Counted from the stretch's first letter, positions 32,905 through 41,414 are shown. The stretch is DNA of 64,000 bases from Chryseobacterium sp. (GCA_031277615.1 JAITMC010000025.1:96193-160192), one strand, 5' to 3'. Numbers and translations are program-made. Notes: a model not told the origin generated them from the letters alone.

Positions 32905-34358
32905 TATAAATTTGTAGGTAGAGTAATGATGAATGTTGAACCTTTTCCTACTTCAGATTTTACCGTGATCTCTCCTTTATAGTCTTCGATCATTTTTCTT
33001 ACCATAGAAAGACCAAGCCCCATTCCACTGTTTTTGGAGGTAAAATTAGGCTCAAAAATCCGCTCATACATATTTTCCGGAATACCGATCCCGTTATCCT
33101 GAACAGAGATCATCACCCTTCTCTGATGTTGTTCCACATCTACATTAATGATCAGTTTACGCTCATCACTTTCCGCCTGCTTGGCATTGGTGACAAGATT
33201 GGTAATAATCCTCGAAAGGTAGATCCTGTCCATATTCACCATGATATTCCCTTTATTGGAATGCATGAAAATACTGTCGTCATTGAATACGCGCAGAATA
33301 TCTTCCACTTCAGCATTCAGATTGATCACTTCATTATTTTTTTCAGGAAGTTTGGCAAATTCAGAAAATGCGGAGGCTACCGTGGCAATCAGATCGATCT
33401 GGTCTACCATGGTTTTACTCATCTGCTTTACCCTTTCCCTGATATTAGGATCTTCAGGATCAAATTTTCTTTCAAAATTCTGAATCGTAAGCTTCATGGG
33501 TGTAAGTGGATTTTTCACCTCATGGGCTACCTGCTTTGCCATTTCTCGCCATGCTTCCTCGGAAGCTTTGAAACGAAGCCTTTCCTTCTGGTCCTGAATC
33601 TGAAGGATCATTCTGTTGTAAGCTCTTGCCAATGCATTAAGCTCATCATTTTTATAATACCGGATCGGCCGCATTTCATTTTCAAACAGCGTAATCCGTG
33701 TAATCATATCAGAAAATTTGGTAATATTTTTAGCCAGGCCATTAGACGTTACCCAGCTGATCCAGATACTGAATAAGATTAATATTATATCAACTAAAAG
33801 AATATATTTTACATACTGATGAAGAACATCAAGATAGGCCGATTCGTTATGATATAAAGGAATATACACAATCCCTACAGGCTCCAGCTCATTATTTTTC
33901 AGAAGAAGATAGGAAGACGTCAGCCCCGCATCTTTCGTTTTATCATATCCTTTGATGTCCACTCTGGCATCGGTTGCCAGAATTTTGTTTACAATATAAA
34001 TAGGAATTGTTTTCTGGTCGATCTGGGTTTCATCTTTATTGGAAAGAAGGTAATTTCCTTTCAGATCATAGATCACAATATCATGCTGGTTGATATCTGC
34101 AATCTCAAAAATCTTATTACCCAACACCTTCGGAAGGTCCGACGTTGCTACAAGAGTACGGCTTACTTCATAATCCAGGAATCGCATCACAGCATTGGTC
34201 TTTTCCTGCATCTCTATTTTGCTCTGCTCCTGAGAGTTTTTTCTCAGTACAAAATAGGGAACGAGTGATGTGGCAACAACACTTAAAAGACAGACCAGCA
34301 GAAACCCGAAAAACACCCGGTTCCTTAAACTATACCCTTTGTATTTACTGATTGGCAT
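32904..34358 (-). CDS. Membrane sensor histidine kinase, NtrY-like
   Basis: This 484-residue sensor kinase has two membrane helices (about residues 14-37 and 182-203) around an extracytoplasmic sensing domain, a HAMP-like linker, a HisKA domain with phosphoacceptor His279 in AKQVAHEVKNPLTPMK and the ATPase domain with N box ITNLVTNAKQAES, G1 VQDNGIGIPENM and G2 GMGLGLSM. No response regulator gene lies within reach, so its partner is encoded elsewhere. It is coupled to trmN6 by a one-base overlap and ends three bases from ribE (upstream gene). Confidence 0.92.
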   Translation of the reverse strand: MPISKYKGYSLRNRVFFGFLLVCLLSVVATSLVPYFVLRKNSQEQSKIEMQEKTNAVMRFLDYEVSRTLVATSDLPKVLGNKIFEIADINQHDIVIYDLKGNYLLSNKDETQIDQKTIPIYIVNKILATDARVDIKGYDKTKDAGLTSSYLLLKNNELEPVGIVYIPLYHNESAYLDVLHQYVKYILLVDIILILFSIWISWVTSNGLAKNITKFSDMITRITLFENEMRPIRYYKNDELNALARAYNRMILQIQDQKERLRFKASEEAWREMAKQVAHEVKNPLTPMKLTIQNFERKFDPEDPNIRERVKQMSKTMVDQIDLIATVASAFSEFAKLPEKNNEVINLNAEVEDILRVFNDDSIFMHSNKGNIMVNMDRIYLSRIITNLVTNAKQAESDERKLIINVDVEQHQRRVMISVQDNGIGIPENMYERIFEPNFTSKNSGMGLGLSMVRKMIEDYKGEITVKSEVGKGSTFIITLPTNL

Positions 34359-34360
34359 TC

Positions 34361-34945
34361 CTACTTTTTAATTAACCTAGCAATATACTTACCAATAATG
34401 TCAAATTCTAAATTAACTTTATCCCCAGTTTTAAGATGCTGCATATTGGTAAACTCCCAGGTATACGGAATAAGGGCTACAGAAAACCGCTTGTCCTCGC
34501 TTTTGGCTACCGTAAGACTGATTCCGTTCACCGTAATGGATCCCTGGGGAACCGTTACAAAATTACCATCATCTTCGTACTGAATAGTTACAAAATAACT
34601 TCCGTCTTTGTTTTCAATGCCAACTACTTCACCGGTTTTGTCCACATGTCCCTGAACAATATGACCATCCAGTCTTCCGTCCATCTTCATGCATCTTTCA
34701 AGGTTCACTACCGTTCCCACTTCCCATTTCCCCAGGTTGGTTTTTTCTAAAGTTTCATTAATGGCAGTTACTACGTAATAGCTTTCTTTGATCTCCACTA
34801 CCGTAAGGCAGCAACCGTTATGTGCCAGGCTCTGATCTATCTTCAGCTCGTTGGTAAACGGGCATGTAAGCGTAAAATCTATATTGCTTCCTTTTTCTTC
34901 AATCTTTTCAATGATGCCAACTGCCTCAATTATTCCTGTGAACAT
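34361..34945 (-). CDS. ribE: Riboflavin synthase alpha chain
   Basis: This 194-residue riboflavin synthase dismutates two 6,7-dimethyl-8-ribityllumazines to riboflavin and a pyrimidinedione. Its two lumazine-binding repeats begin MFTGIIEAVG and (after residue 98) DGHIVQGHVDKTGEV. The C-terminal VNLEFDIIGKYIARL helix forms the trimer. No FMN riboswitch sequence is visible upstream. The 50-base gap to pdxA holds two opposed -7 boxes. Confidence 0.94.
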   Translation of the reverse strand: MFTGIIEAVGIIEKIEEKGSNIDFTLTCPFTNELKIDQSLAHNGCCLTVVEIKESYYVVTAINETLEKTNLGKWEVGTVVNLERCMKMDGRLDGHIVQGHVDKTGEVVGIENKDGSYFVTIQYEDDGNFVTVPQGSITVNGISLTVAKSEDKRFSVALIPYTWEFTNMQHLKTGDKVNLEFDIIGKYIARLIKK

Positions 34946-34957
34946 ATTATTTTTTGC

Positions 34958-34965
34958 TAAATTTG
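34958..34965 (+). promoter_or_regulatory. -7 element for pdxA
   Basis: TAAATTTG lies 28 bases before the pdxA ATG. Confidence 0.5.
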
Positions 34966-34979
34966 TAAATTATAATCTT

Positions 34980-34987
34980 CAAAGATA
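34980..34987 (-). promoter_or_regulatory. -7 element for ribE
   Basis: TATCTTTG on the minus strand lies 35 bases before the ribE ATG. It stands only 15 bases from the opposing pdxA -7 box. Confidence 0.5.
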
Positions 34988-34993
34988 ATCAAA

Positions 34994-36085
34994 ATGAGCC
35001 CAAAAAACCATAAAGTACGAGTAGGAATTTCAATCGGTGATTTCAACGGCATCGGTCCGGAGATCATTATGAAGTCACTGAAAGACAAAACCATTACGGA
35101 TTTTTTCACCCCTGTAATTTTTGGTTCGGGAAAATTGTTTACCTATCAGAAAAATATTTTCAAACTGAATCTGAACTTCAATTACATCAATGAAGCTTCC
35201 CAGGCACAGGGCGGAAAGCTGAATATGGTAAACCTTACCAAAGATAATGTGAACGTAGAACTGGGCGTTCCTACCGAAGAATCCACCAGAATGGCCATTG
35301 ATTCTCTGGAAGCCGCTACGGAAGCTTTAATGAAAGGAGATATCGACGTTCTTGTCACAGCCCCTATCAATAAAGATGAAATGGTGAAAATGGGCTTTAA
35401 ACACGCCGGACACACCGGATACTTTGAAGAAAAATTCAGTAAAAAAGGATTGATGTTCTTAGTGACTGAAGATTTAAAAGTAGCCGTTTCCACCCATCAT
35501 ATTCCTATTGCCCAGGTAGCCGAAAACATTTCGAAAGAAAAGATCAAAAAGCAGATCAGAGCTTTGAACCAGACGCTGATTGAAGATTTCTGCATCCAGA
35601 AACCAAAAATCGCAGTTTTGGGACTGAATCCCCATGCCGGAGACGGCGGAGTGATCGGAACTGAAGAAATAGAAATCATTGAACCGGCGGTAAAAGAGCT
35701 TTCCGATAACGGAATCCTTGCCTTCGGACCTTTCCCGGCAGACAGTTTCTTCCAGCCGAACAAATACAGAAATTTTGATGCCGTTCTGGCCATGTATCAC
35801 GATCAGGGTCTTGCTCCGTTTAAAACACTCGCTTATGAAGAAGGCGTGAATTATACCGCTGCTCTTCCTTTCATCAGAACTTCTCCGGACCACGGTGTAG
35901 CCTATGATATTGCAGGAAAAAATGTGGCCGATGAGCAGAGTTTTACGGAAGCCATCTTTACTGCCATTAAAATTTTCAAGAACCGAAGTGAGTATAACGA
36001 TCTGATGAGCAACCGGATGCAGCCTAGAAAAATGGCTGTAGACAATGGTATAGACGAAGATCTACCTGAGGAAACTGAAGCATAA
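34994..36085 (+). CDS. pdxA: 4-hydroxythreonine-4-phosphate dehydrogenase (PdxA)
   Basis: This 363-residue metal- and NAD-dependent dehydrogenase works in pyridoxal phosphate synthesis (DXP-dependent route). Family motifs are VGISIGDFNGIGPEII, the zinc-binding His in AGHTGYFEEKF, the LVTAPINKDEM segment, GLNPHAGDGG and MYHDQGLAPFKTLA. It is longer than E. coli PdxA by about 30 residues at the C-terminus (a Glu-rich tail ending DLPEETEA). Vitamin B2 (ribE) and B6 genes are divergent neighbours here, as in other flavobacteria. Confidence 0.94.
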   Translation: MSPKNHKVRVGISIGDFNGIGPEIIMKSLKDKTITDFFTPVIFGSGKLFTYQKNIFKLNLNFNYINEASQAQGGKLNMVNLTKDNVNVELGVPTEESTRMAIDSLEAATEALMKGDIDVLVTAPINKDEMVKMGFKHAGHTGYFEEKFSKKGLMFLVTEDLKVAVSTHHIPIAQVAENISKEKIKKQIRALNQTLIEDFCIQKPKIAVLGLNPHAGDGGVIGTEEIEIIEPAVKELSDNGILAFGPFPADSFFQPNKYRNFDAVLAMYHDQGLAPFKTLAYEEGVNYTAALPFIRTSPDHGVAYDIAGKNVADEQSFTEAIFTAIKIFKNRSEYNDLMSNRMQPRKMAVDNGIDEDLPEETEA

Positions 36086-36126
36086 ACCGTTAAAACAAAT
36101 TTTAAATTAATTTGTTATGGATTTTA

Positions 36127-36157
36127 TTTGTTATTATAAAAAAATTGCATATTTTTG
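36127..36157 (+). promoter_or_regulatory. Full promoter of DUF177-rpmF
   Basis: TTTG at 36127-36130, a 19-base spacer and TATTTTTG at 36150-36157 match consensus. The start codon at 36170 is only 12 bases further, so the leader is very short. Confidence 0.85.
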
Positions 36158-36169
36158 CACACTCATTTT

Positions 36170-36700
36170 ATGGACAAGTTAAGAAACTATGACGTAAGCT
36201 TTTCCGGACTTAAAAACGGAAAACACGAGTTCAAATTTGAGATAGATAAAACGTTCTTTCAATTATTTGATACTGAGCAGGAATTTACAAATCCTAAAAT
36301 AGAAGTGGACATTCTTTTAGAGAAGCACACTACTTTTTTAGAGTTTGAGATCAAAGTACATGGGACTGTGGAGCTGATTTGTGATATCACCAATGATGCA
36401 TTCGACTATCCTATTGAAAATCAGATCAGAGTTTTGGTGAAATTCGGAGAAGAATATGATGACAGCGAAGAAGATGTAATCACCATTCCGGCGGGAGACC
36501 ACGCATTTAATGCAGCACAGCTGATATACGAAAACGTACAGCTTTCTATCCCGATGAAAAAACTTTCACCGAATGTAAGTGATGAAGATCTGGAGCTCCT
36601 TGATCAGTTCAGTCCGAAAGATATTGAGGAAATTGAAGAGGAAGAACATGAAAGTGATCCCCGTTGGGACGCCTTAAAAAAGTTAAGAGACAATAATTAA
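36170..36700 (+). CDS. DUF177 (YceD-family) protein
   Basis: This 176-residue YceD-family protein is usually encoded just before rpmF, and in E. coli and plants it helps 23S rRNA maturation. Middle motif ELICDITNDAFDYPI keeps one of the usual Cys; others are replaced. The tail is very acidic (DIEEIEEEEHESD). The frame opens upstream at 36155, but that stretch is the promoter's -7 box, so the ATG at 36170 is the start. The gene is followed by rpmF after 67 bases. Confidence 0.9.
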   Translation: MDKLRNYDVSFSGLKNGKHEFKFEIDKTFFQLFDTEQEFTNPKIEVDILLEKHTTFLEFEIKVHGTVELICDITNDAFDYPIENQIRVLVKFGEEYDDSEEDVITIPAGDHAFNAAQLIYENVQLSIPMKKLSPNVSDEDLELLDQFSPKDIEEIEEEEHESDPRWDALKKLRDNN

Positions 36701-36767
36701 ATAAAATAATTTAAATATGATGAGATGATGAATCTCATCGCTCATCAATTAAAAAAGTTATTACAAA

Positions 36768-36971
36768 ATGGCACATCCAAAGAGAAGACAGTCGTCTACA
36801 AGAAGAGATAAGAGAAGAACTCACTACAAAGCTGTAGTTCCTCAATTAGCTAAAGATGCAACAACAGGAGAGCTTCACCTTTACCACAGAGCTCACTGGC
36901 ATGAAGGGAAATTATACTACAGAGGTAAAGTAGTATTGGAAAAAGAAGTAGCAACTACTGAAGAAAACTAA
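36768..36971 (+). CDS. rpmF: 50S ribosomal protein L32 (cysteine-free form)
   Basis: This 67-residue L32 has the basic N-terminus [20 protein letters not shown] of the family. The zinc-ribbon CxxC pairs found in the C+ form are absent; the equivalent region reads [13 protein letters not shown]. It is therefore the C- type that needs no zinc. Expression is likely shared with DUF177 from the promoter at 36127. Confidence 0.95.
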   Translation: MAHPKRRQSSTRRDKRRTHYKAVVPQLAKDATTGELHLYHRAHWHEGKLYYRGKVVLEKEVATTEEN

Positions 36972-37007
36972 GAGACGCTTTTCGCTGAAAAAGCCTCATT
37001 TTAATAC

Positions 37008-37046
37008 AAAAACCGCCCAATTTTGATAAAATTAGGCGGTTTTTTG
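37008..37046 (+). terminator. Rho-independent terminator of DUF177-rpmF
   Basis: ACCGCCCAATTT-TGAT-AAAATTAGGCGGT with a slight offset is followed by six T. It runs into the promoter region of accB, with its T tract supplying the TTTG at 37043-37046. Confidence 0.85.
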
Positions 37047-37075
37047 TTGTTTTTTGCGTTTTTTTGGTATCTTTG
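37043..37075 (+). promoter_or_regulatory. Promoter of accB
   Basis: TTTG at 37043-37046 and TATCTTTG at 37068-37075 with a spacer of 21 bases. It overlaps the T tract of the upstream terminator. Confidence 0.6.
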
Positions 37076-37098
37076 ACCCAAAATCAAATATCAAATTT

Positions 37099-37584
37099 AT
37101 GGACATTAAAGACATACAAAATCTTATCAAGTTTGTATCTAAAGCTGAAGTTTCAGAAGTGAAGTACAAAACTAAAGATTTCGAAATCACTATTAAAACT
37201 CCATTGGCAGGAAGCGAAGCGGTATATGCACAGCCTGCCGTGTACCACACAGCACCTCAGGCTGTAGCAGCTCCTGCACCGGCAGCGGCCACTCCGGCAG
37301 CTCCTTCTGCTGAAAAAGCTGAAGCAGCTTCTGACGACAGCAAATATGTAGCGATCAAGTCTCCAATGATCGGTACTTTCTACAGAAAACCATCTCCGGA
37401 TAAAGATGTATTCGTAAATGTAGGTGACGAAGTTTCAATCGGCAAAACCGTTTGTGTAATCGAAGCCATGAAATTATTCAACCAGATTGAGTCTGAGATC
37501 AGCGGAAAAATCGTTAAGATCTTAGTAGATGATGCTACTCCTGTAGAATACGATCAGCCATTATTCTTAGTAGATCCGTCTTAA
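37099..37584 (+). CDS. accB: Biotin carboxyl carrier protein of acetyl-CoA carboxylase
   Basis: This 161-residue AccB carries biotin in acetyl-CoA carboxylase, the first step of fatty-acid synthesis. An N-terminal helix region (MDIKDIQNLIKFVSK) is joined by an Ala/Pro-rich hinge (about residues 50-75) to the biotinyl domain with the biotin-accepting Lys125 in CVIEAMKLFNQI. A frame extends upstream to 37054, but it contains the promoter; I place the start at 37099. accC follows after 93 bases of AT-rich DNA. fabH, which other flavobacteria often have between rpmF and accB, is not here. Confidence 0.95.
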   Translation: MDIKDIQNLIKFVSKAEVSEVKYKTKDFEITIKTPLAGSEAVYAQPAVYHTAPQAVAAPAPAAATPAAPSAEKAEAASDDSKYVAIKSPMIGTFYRKPSPDKDVFVNVGDEVSIGKTVCVIEAMKLFNQIESEISGKIVKILVDDATPVEYDQPLFLVDPS

Positions 37585-37677
37585 GGAATTTTAGATAAAA
37601 GATTATAAATTTTAGATGAAGTTTTTTCATTTAAAATAATTTAAAATTCAAAATTTATAATTTAAAATTTCGGAGAG

Positions 37678-39033
37678 ATGTTCAAAAAAATATTAATAGC
37701 CAATCGTGGCGAAATTGCAATGCGTATTTTACGTACTTGTAAAGAAATGGGGATCAAAACCGTAGCGGTATACTCTACTGCTGATAAAGACAGTCTTCAC
37801 GTAAGATTTGCTGATGAAGCGGTTTGTATAGGTCCTGCGATGAGCAAAGACTCATACCTGAAAATCCCTAATATTATTGCAGCTGCGGAAATTACCAATG
37901 CTGATGCTATTCACCCGGGTTACGGATTCCTGTCTGAGAATGCCAACTTCTCCAGAATCTGTGAGAAAAACAACATCAAGTTCATTGGAGCTTCTCCTGA
38001 ACAGATTGAAAAGATGGGTGATAAAGCCAACGCCAAGGCAACGATGAAAGCGGCAGGTGTACCTTGTGTACCGGGTTCTGACGGTCTGATCGAATCGTAT
38101 GAGCACGCTGTAAAGGTTGCTGAGGAAACAGGATATCCTGTCATGATCAAAGCTACTGCCGGTGGGGGTGGTAAAGGAATGAGAGCCGTATGGAAAGCTG
38201 AAGACCTTAAAGATCACTGGGAATCTGCCATTCAGGAAGCCGTAGCAGCCTTCGGAAACGGAGGAATGTATATGGAGAAGCTGATTGAAGAGCCGAGACA
38301 TATTGAGATCCAGGTTGCCGGAGACCAATTCGGTAAAGCATGCCACCTTTCTGAAAGAGACTGTTCCGTACAGAGAAGAAACCAAAAACTTACGGAAGAA
38401 ACGCCTTCTCCTTTTATGACGGACGAACTTCGTGAGAAAATGGGTGAAGCGGCTGTAAAGGCGGCGGAATTCATCGGATATGAAGGGGTTGGTACTATTG
38501 AATTCCTTGTAGACAAGCACAGAAATTTCTATTTCATGGAAATGAATACAAGAATCCAGGTAGAGCACCCTATTACTGAACAGGTAATTGATTATGACCT
38601 GATCAGAGAGCAGATCCTTCTTGCTGCGGGTACTCCTATTTCAGGAATCAATTATTATCCTAAATTACACTCTATCGAGTGCAGAATCAATGCAGAAGAT
38701 CCTTACGCGGACTTCAGACCGTCTCCGGGAAAAATCACAGGATTAAACATCCCTGGCGGACACGGAATCAGAGTAGATACTCACGTTTATTCCGGATATA
38801 CCATTCCTTCCAACTACGACTCTATGATTGCTAAGCTTATTACTACGGCACAAACCCGTGAGGAAGCGATTGCCAAAATGAGACGTGCTCTTGAGGAATT
38901 CTATATTGAAGGCGTAAAAACTACCATTCCTTTCCACAGACAGCTGATGGACAATGAAGATTATCTTGCAGGAAACTACACTACAAAATTCATGGAAGAT
39001 TTTGTAATGGACAGAAAATATGATAATCACTAA
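37678..39033 (+). CDS. accC: Biotin carboxylase subunit of acetyl-CoA carboxylase
   Basis: This 451-residue ATP-grasp enzyme carboxylates the biotin on AccB. Motifs are [18 protein letters not shown] at the N-terminus, the ATP loop [15 protein letters not shown], the [13 protein letters not shown] segment and the catalytic [14 protein letters not shown]. Length is normal. A GGAGAG ribosome-binding-like sequence directly precedes the ATG. It is followed by a terminator at 39056. Confidence 0.96.
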   Translation: MFKKILIANRGEIAMRILRTCKEMGIKTVAVYSTADKDSLHVRFADEAVCIGPAMSKDSYLKIPNIIAAAEITNADAIHPGYGFLSENANFSRICEKNNIKFIGASPEQIEKMGDKANAKATMKAAGVPCVPGSDGLIESYEHAVKVAEETGYPVMIKATAGGGGKGMRAVWKAEDLKDHWESAIQEAVAAFGNGGMYMEKLIEEPRHIEIQVAGDQFGKACHLSERDCSVQRRNQKLTEETPSPFMTDELREKMGEAAVKAAEFIGYEGVGTIEFLVDKHRNFYFMEMNTRIQVEHPITEQVIDYDLIREQILLAAGTPISGINYYPKLHSIECRINAEDPYADFRPSPGKITGLNIPGGHGIRVDTHVYSGYTIPSNYDSMIAKLITTAQTREEAIAKMRRALEEFYIEGVKTTIPFHRQLMDNEDYLAGNYTTKFMEDFVMDRKYDNH

Positions 39034-39055
39034 GATTATTTAAAATAAAAACTTT

Positions 39056-39084
39056 AAACTGCCTCTTTCCGGGGCAGTTTTTTA
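39056..39084 (+). terminator. Rho-independent terminator of accBC
   Basis: AAACTGCC-(nine bases)-GGCAGTTT with TTTA following. Its T tract abuts the -7 box of the next gene. Confidence 0.8.
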
Positions 39085-39090
39085 TTTTTG
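39083..39090 (+). promoter_or_regulatory. -7 element for the DUF218 gene
   Basis: TATTTTTG lies 19 bases before the ATG and directly touches the accC terminator. Confidence 0.5.
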
Positions 39091-39109
39091 CTCATCTTTA
39101 GTCAACATT

Positions 39110-39661
39110 ATGCTGAAAAAAATTACAAAATATATTCTGATTGCAGCCGTATCCTGGTTCGTTATTCATTCGATTTACATTACCTTTGACGGGCTTAAGG
39201 ATGCCAAACACAAGGCTGATCTTGCCGTGGTGTTCGGAAATAAAATAAATGAAGACGGAACTCTTTCTCCCCGGCTGAAAGCAAGGCTTGATAAAAGCAT
39301 TGAATTGTATCAAAGAAGACAGATCAAAGAAGTCCTGGTAAGCGGCGGTTTGGGCAAAGAAGGCTATTGGGAGGGTACAGAGATGAAAAAATACCTGATG
39401 AAAAATAAAATCCCTGCAGACAAAGTTCTTGTGGATAACTTTGGGGATACTACAGAAAAGACGGTTATCAACACCCTGAAAATTGCTGATAGTTTACAAT
39501 ATAACCGTATTATTTCCGTATCACAGTTTTACCATCAGACACGGATCAAAAAACTGTTCAGAAAGCATGATTTTAAAAATATTGAAGGTTCAAGTCCTGA
39601 ATATTTTGAAATAAGAGACTTCTATTCTGTTTTCAGAGAATTCTTCGCTTATTATTGGTAA
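39110..39661 (+). CDS. SanA/YdcF-like DUF218 protein
   Basis: This 183-residue protein has one N-terminal membrane helix (about residues 7-27) and a DUF218 domain (about 37-170) with LAVVFGNKIN, SPRLKARLDKSIELYQR, VLVSGGLGKEGYWE and DNFGDTTEKTVINTL. The family includes E. coli SanA and YdcF, linked to envelope integrity and vancomycin resistance at high temperature. The biochemical role is not settled. It is anchored to the inner membrane with the domain in the periplasm (predicted). Confidence 0.88.
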   Translation: MLKKITKYILIAAVSWFVIHSIYITFDGLKDAKHKADLAVVFGNKINEDGTLSPRLKARLDKSIELYQRRQIKEVLVSGGLGKEGYWEGTEMKKYLMKNKIPADKVLVDNFGDTTEKTVINTLKIADSLQYNRIISVSQFYHQTRIKKLFRKHDFKNIEGSSPEYFEIRDFYSVFREFFAYYW

Positions 39662-39838
39662 GCATTGCAGGAGATCAGCAGAAACTTCCTATTCATCGGC
39701 ATTCACAAATCAATTCCTTTTTCAAAAGCGTAATAACCTGATTCACAAACACTCAATTACCTAACAACTGTTAGTCGCAGTATTACTACACTTTTTAAAA
39801 TTTATGCTGATTTAATTTTTTTCTATCAAAATTACTTC

Positions 39839-39846
39839 TATTTTTG
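39839..39846 (+). promoter_or_regulatory. -7 element for the tssD gene
   Basis: TATTTTTG lies 51 bases before the ATG. The preceding intergenic region (39662-39838) also has an inverted repeat CTAACA-AC-TGTTAG of unknown meaning. Confidence 0.5.
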
Positions 39847-39897
39847 GTGACATAAGAAATCAAATCACAGAATATTAATCCATAAAATTTACAAATC

Positions 39898-40302
39898 ATG
39901 GCAGAAAAGAATTCGAGAGGAATTTTAAAATTCAACGGAGGTGAAGGACAGAAATTATTAAAGCTGAACTACAGCGTATCAAGATCTACAGACGTTTCAG
40001 GACGTGTAGCATCTGATCCTTCCAACGCACTTATCAAAATTACAGTAGAGGCTACTGAAAAATCAGACATCCTTGAAAGCTTATTAAACGGAAAATATAA
40101 ACCTACAACGGGAGAAGTTACGTTCAACAAATCTCACGAAGAAGGAACACTTACCACTTTGAAATGGAACAACGGATATGTAATCCAGCACGAAGTAGAC
40201 TTCGATGCAGTGGATGAAAACAGCATGTACATCAGTTTCATAGTAAGTGCAGAGCAGATTGATCTTGGAACGTCTTCTTACTTTGGAGACTGGCCATCTT
40301 AA
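39898..40302 (+). CDS. tssD: Type VI secretion tube protein TssD (Hcp), Bacteroidota type
   Basis: This 134-residue Hcp-like protein belongs to the Bacteroidota TssD family: NSRGILKFNGGEGQKLLKLNY at the start (kept here as a short motif), RVASDPSNALIKITVEATEK in the middle and the end SSYFGDWPS. TssD forms hexamer rings that stack into the tube expelled by T6SS subtype iii. No other T6SS gene (tssB, tssC, tssK, vgrG, clpV) lies nearby. It may be one of several tube-protein genes in the genome, or serve as a carrier for an effector. A terminator follows. Confidence 0.9.
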   Translation: MAEKNSRGILKFNGGEGQKLLKLNYSVSRSTDVSGRVASDPSNALIKITVEATEKSDILESLLNGKYKPTTGEVTFNKSHEEGTLTTLKWNNGYVIQHEVDFDAVDENSMYISFIVSAEQIDLGTSSYFGDWPS

Positions 40303-40334
40303 TACATGCCGCTTTATATTAAAAACTAACAGAG

Positions 40335-40363
40335 ACAGAATGGCTTTTGCCGTTCTGTTTTTT
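40335..40363 (+). terminator. Rho-independent terminator of tssD
   Basis: ACAGAATGGC-TTTT-GCCGTTCTGT is followed by six T, 32 bases after the stop. It separates tssD from the next gene. Confidence 0.85.
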
Positions 40364-40400
40364 ATTACCCCTAACTTTTAACTGTACATTCAAACCTGAT

Positions 40401-41240
40401 ATGCAGAACAGATTTTTTCTATTCTTTTTTACGGCGCTTTTTATCTGTATTTCGGCCCAGCCAACGCAATCTGTTTTTCTCAAACAGGATCTGCTATTCA
40501 GACCCTCTGTCACGTTAAAAGACTACGGATTAAAGGGAAAAGTAAAAAAAGTTGAACTGGTTACCTTCTATACAGACTCAGCTCTTAAGAAAAGTTATCA
40601 GACCCTTTATTTTTCAGACACAGGAGTTCTTATACAAAACAGCTTCTACAGCGAAAATGAAAAAGCCAATGCAACAACTTTTTCGTATCACTACCGGGAC
40701 GGCAGGCTGAACAGCATTACAACCGCTACCGGAACCGGAAAGCAGATTTTCTCTTACGACAGCTCCGGCAGGCTGATCAGAAAAGACAGCTATGGAAAAT
40801 ATGAAGAGGACAAGCATGAAGTTGATGAAACAGAAAGCTATCATTATAATTCGCAGGATTACATCATCAAGTCCGCTAAAACCAATCTTATTACCGAATG
40901 CAAGTATAATAATAACCATCAGATCAGAGAAATCAGAAGTTATTATGCTGACAAACCGTCTGAAGTCTCGGTAACGGAATATCAATTCAAAACACTTGCT
41001 GAAAAACCTTACACCGTCGTTACAAAAAATAACGGTAAGATAAATGAAACTGAAAATCTCCAATACGACAACCGGGAAAACATGATTGAATCTGTAACGA
41101 TAGGTTCCGACTCAACAAAAAACACTTCTACCCACCGTATCGCTTATGACCGTAAAGGAAATATCATCTCCGAGACGGTTTACATTAAAGGTAAGGAATT
41201 CAGTACCACAACTAAAGAAATAGAATACGGAAGTCTGTAA
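40401..41240 (+). CDS. Exported YD-repeat-like protein of unknown function
   Basis: This 279-residue protein has a signal peptide MQNRFFLFFFTALFICISA with cleavage near AQ. The body shows repeated short strands of the Rhs/YD style: TTFSYHYRDGRLNSI, IFSYDSSGRLIRKD, SYHYNSQDYIIKS, TEYQFK, IAYDRKGNIISE. It lacks the full length and C-terminal toxin of Rhs proteins. The gene follows tssD but a terminator lies between, so I do not claim an effector relation. The frame opens further up at 40347; the signal peptide fixes the start at 40401. Confidence 0.75.
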   Translation: MQNRFFLFFFTALFICISAQPTQSVFLKQDLLFRPSVTLKDYGLKGKVKKVELVTFYTDSALKKSYQTLYFSDTGVLIQNSFYSENEKANATTFSYHYRDGRLNSITTATGTGKQIFSYDSSGRLIRKDSYGKYEEDKHEVDETESYHYNSQDYIIKSAKTNLITECKYNNNHQIREIRSYYADKPSEVSVTEYQFKTLAEKPYTVVTKNNGKINETENLQYDNRENMIESVTIGSDSTKNTSTHRIAYDRKGNIISETVYIKGKEFSTTTKEIEYGSL

Positions 41241-41406
41241 AAAATATTCATCATAAAAAACTAAGTTTTCCAAAGATAGAATACCTGCAAGGCATGATCT
41301 GGCAGGAAATATTTTCTGATACAGCCTTATCCGCCGTCAAAAAAACACTTCGATTCCATACCTGTACACGATTTCGTTTTTGTTGATGCATCTCATTAAT
41401 AATGCT

Positions 41407-41414
41407 TAAATTTG
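41407..41414 (+). promoter_or_regulatory. -7 element for rocD
   Basis: TAAATTTG lies 15 bases before the ATG at 41430. The frame opens upstream at 41412 inside this box. Confidence 0.55.

Noticed and set aside
33126-33776. 216-codon plus-strand frame inside the histidine kinase gene
   Set aside because: Antisense to a certain gene, with no domain and no promoter.
34905-34995. FMN riboswitch upstream of ribE
   Set aside because: The gap is only 48 bases and contains none of the conserved RFN sequence.
37852-38568. 238-codon minus-strand frame inside accC
   Set aside because: It is antisense to a highly conserved gene and shows no protein character. Long antisense frames come from codon bias.
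39898-41240. The YD-like protein as a T6SS effector
   Set aside because: A terminator lies between it and tssD, and it has a Sec signal peptide, so the claim is not supported beyond adjacency.
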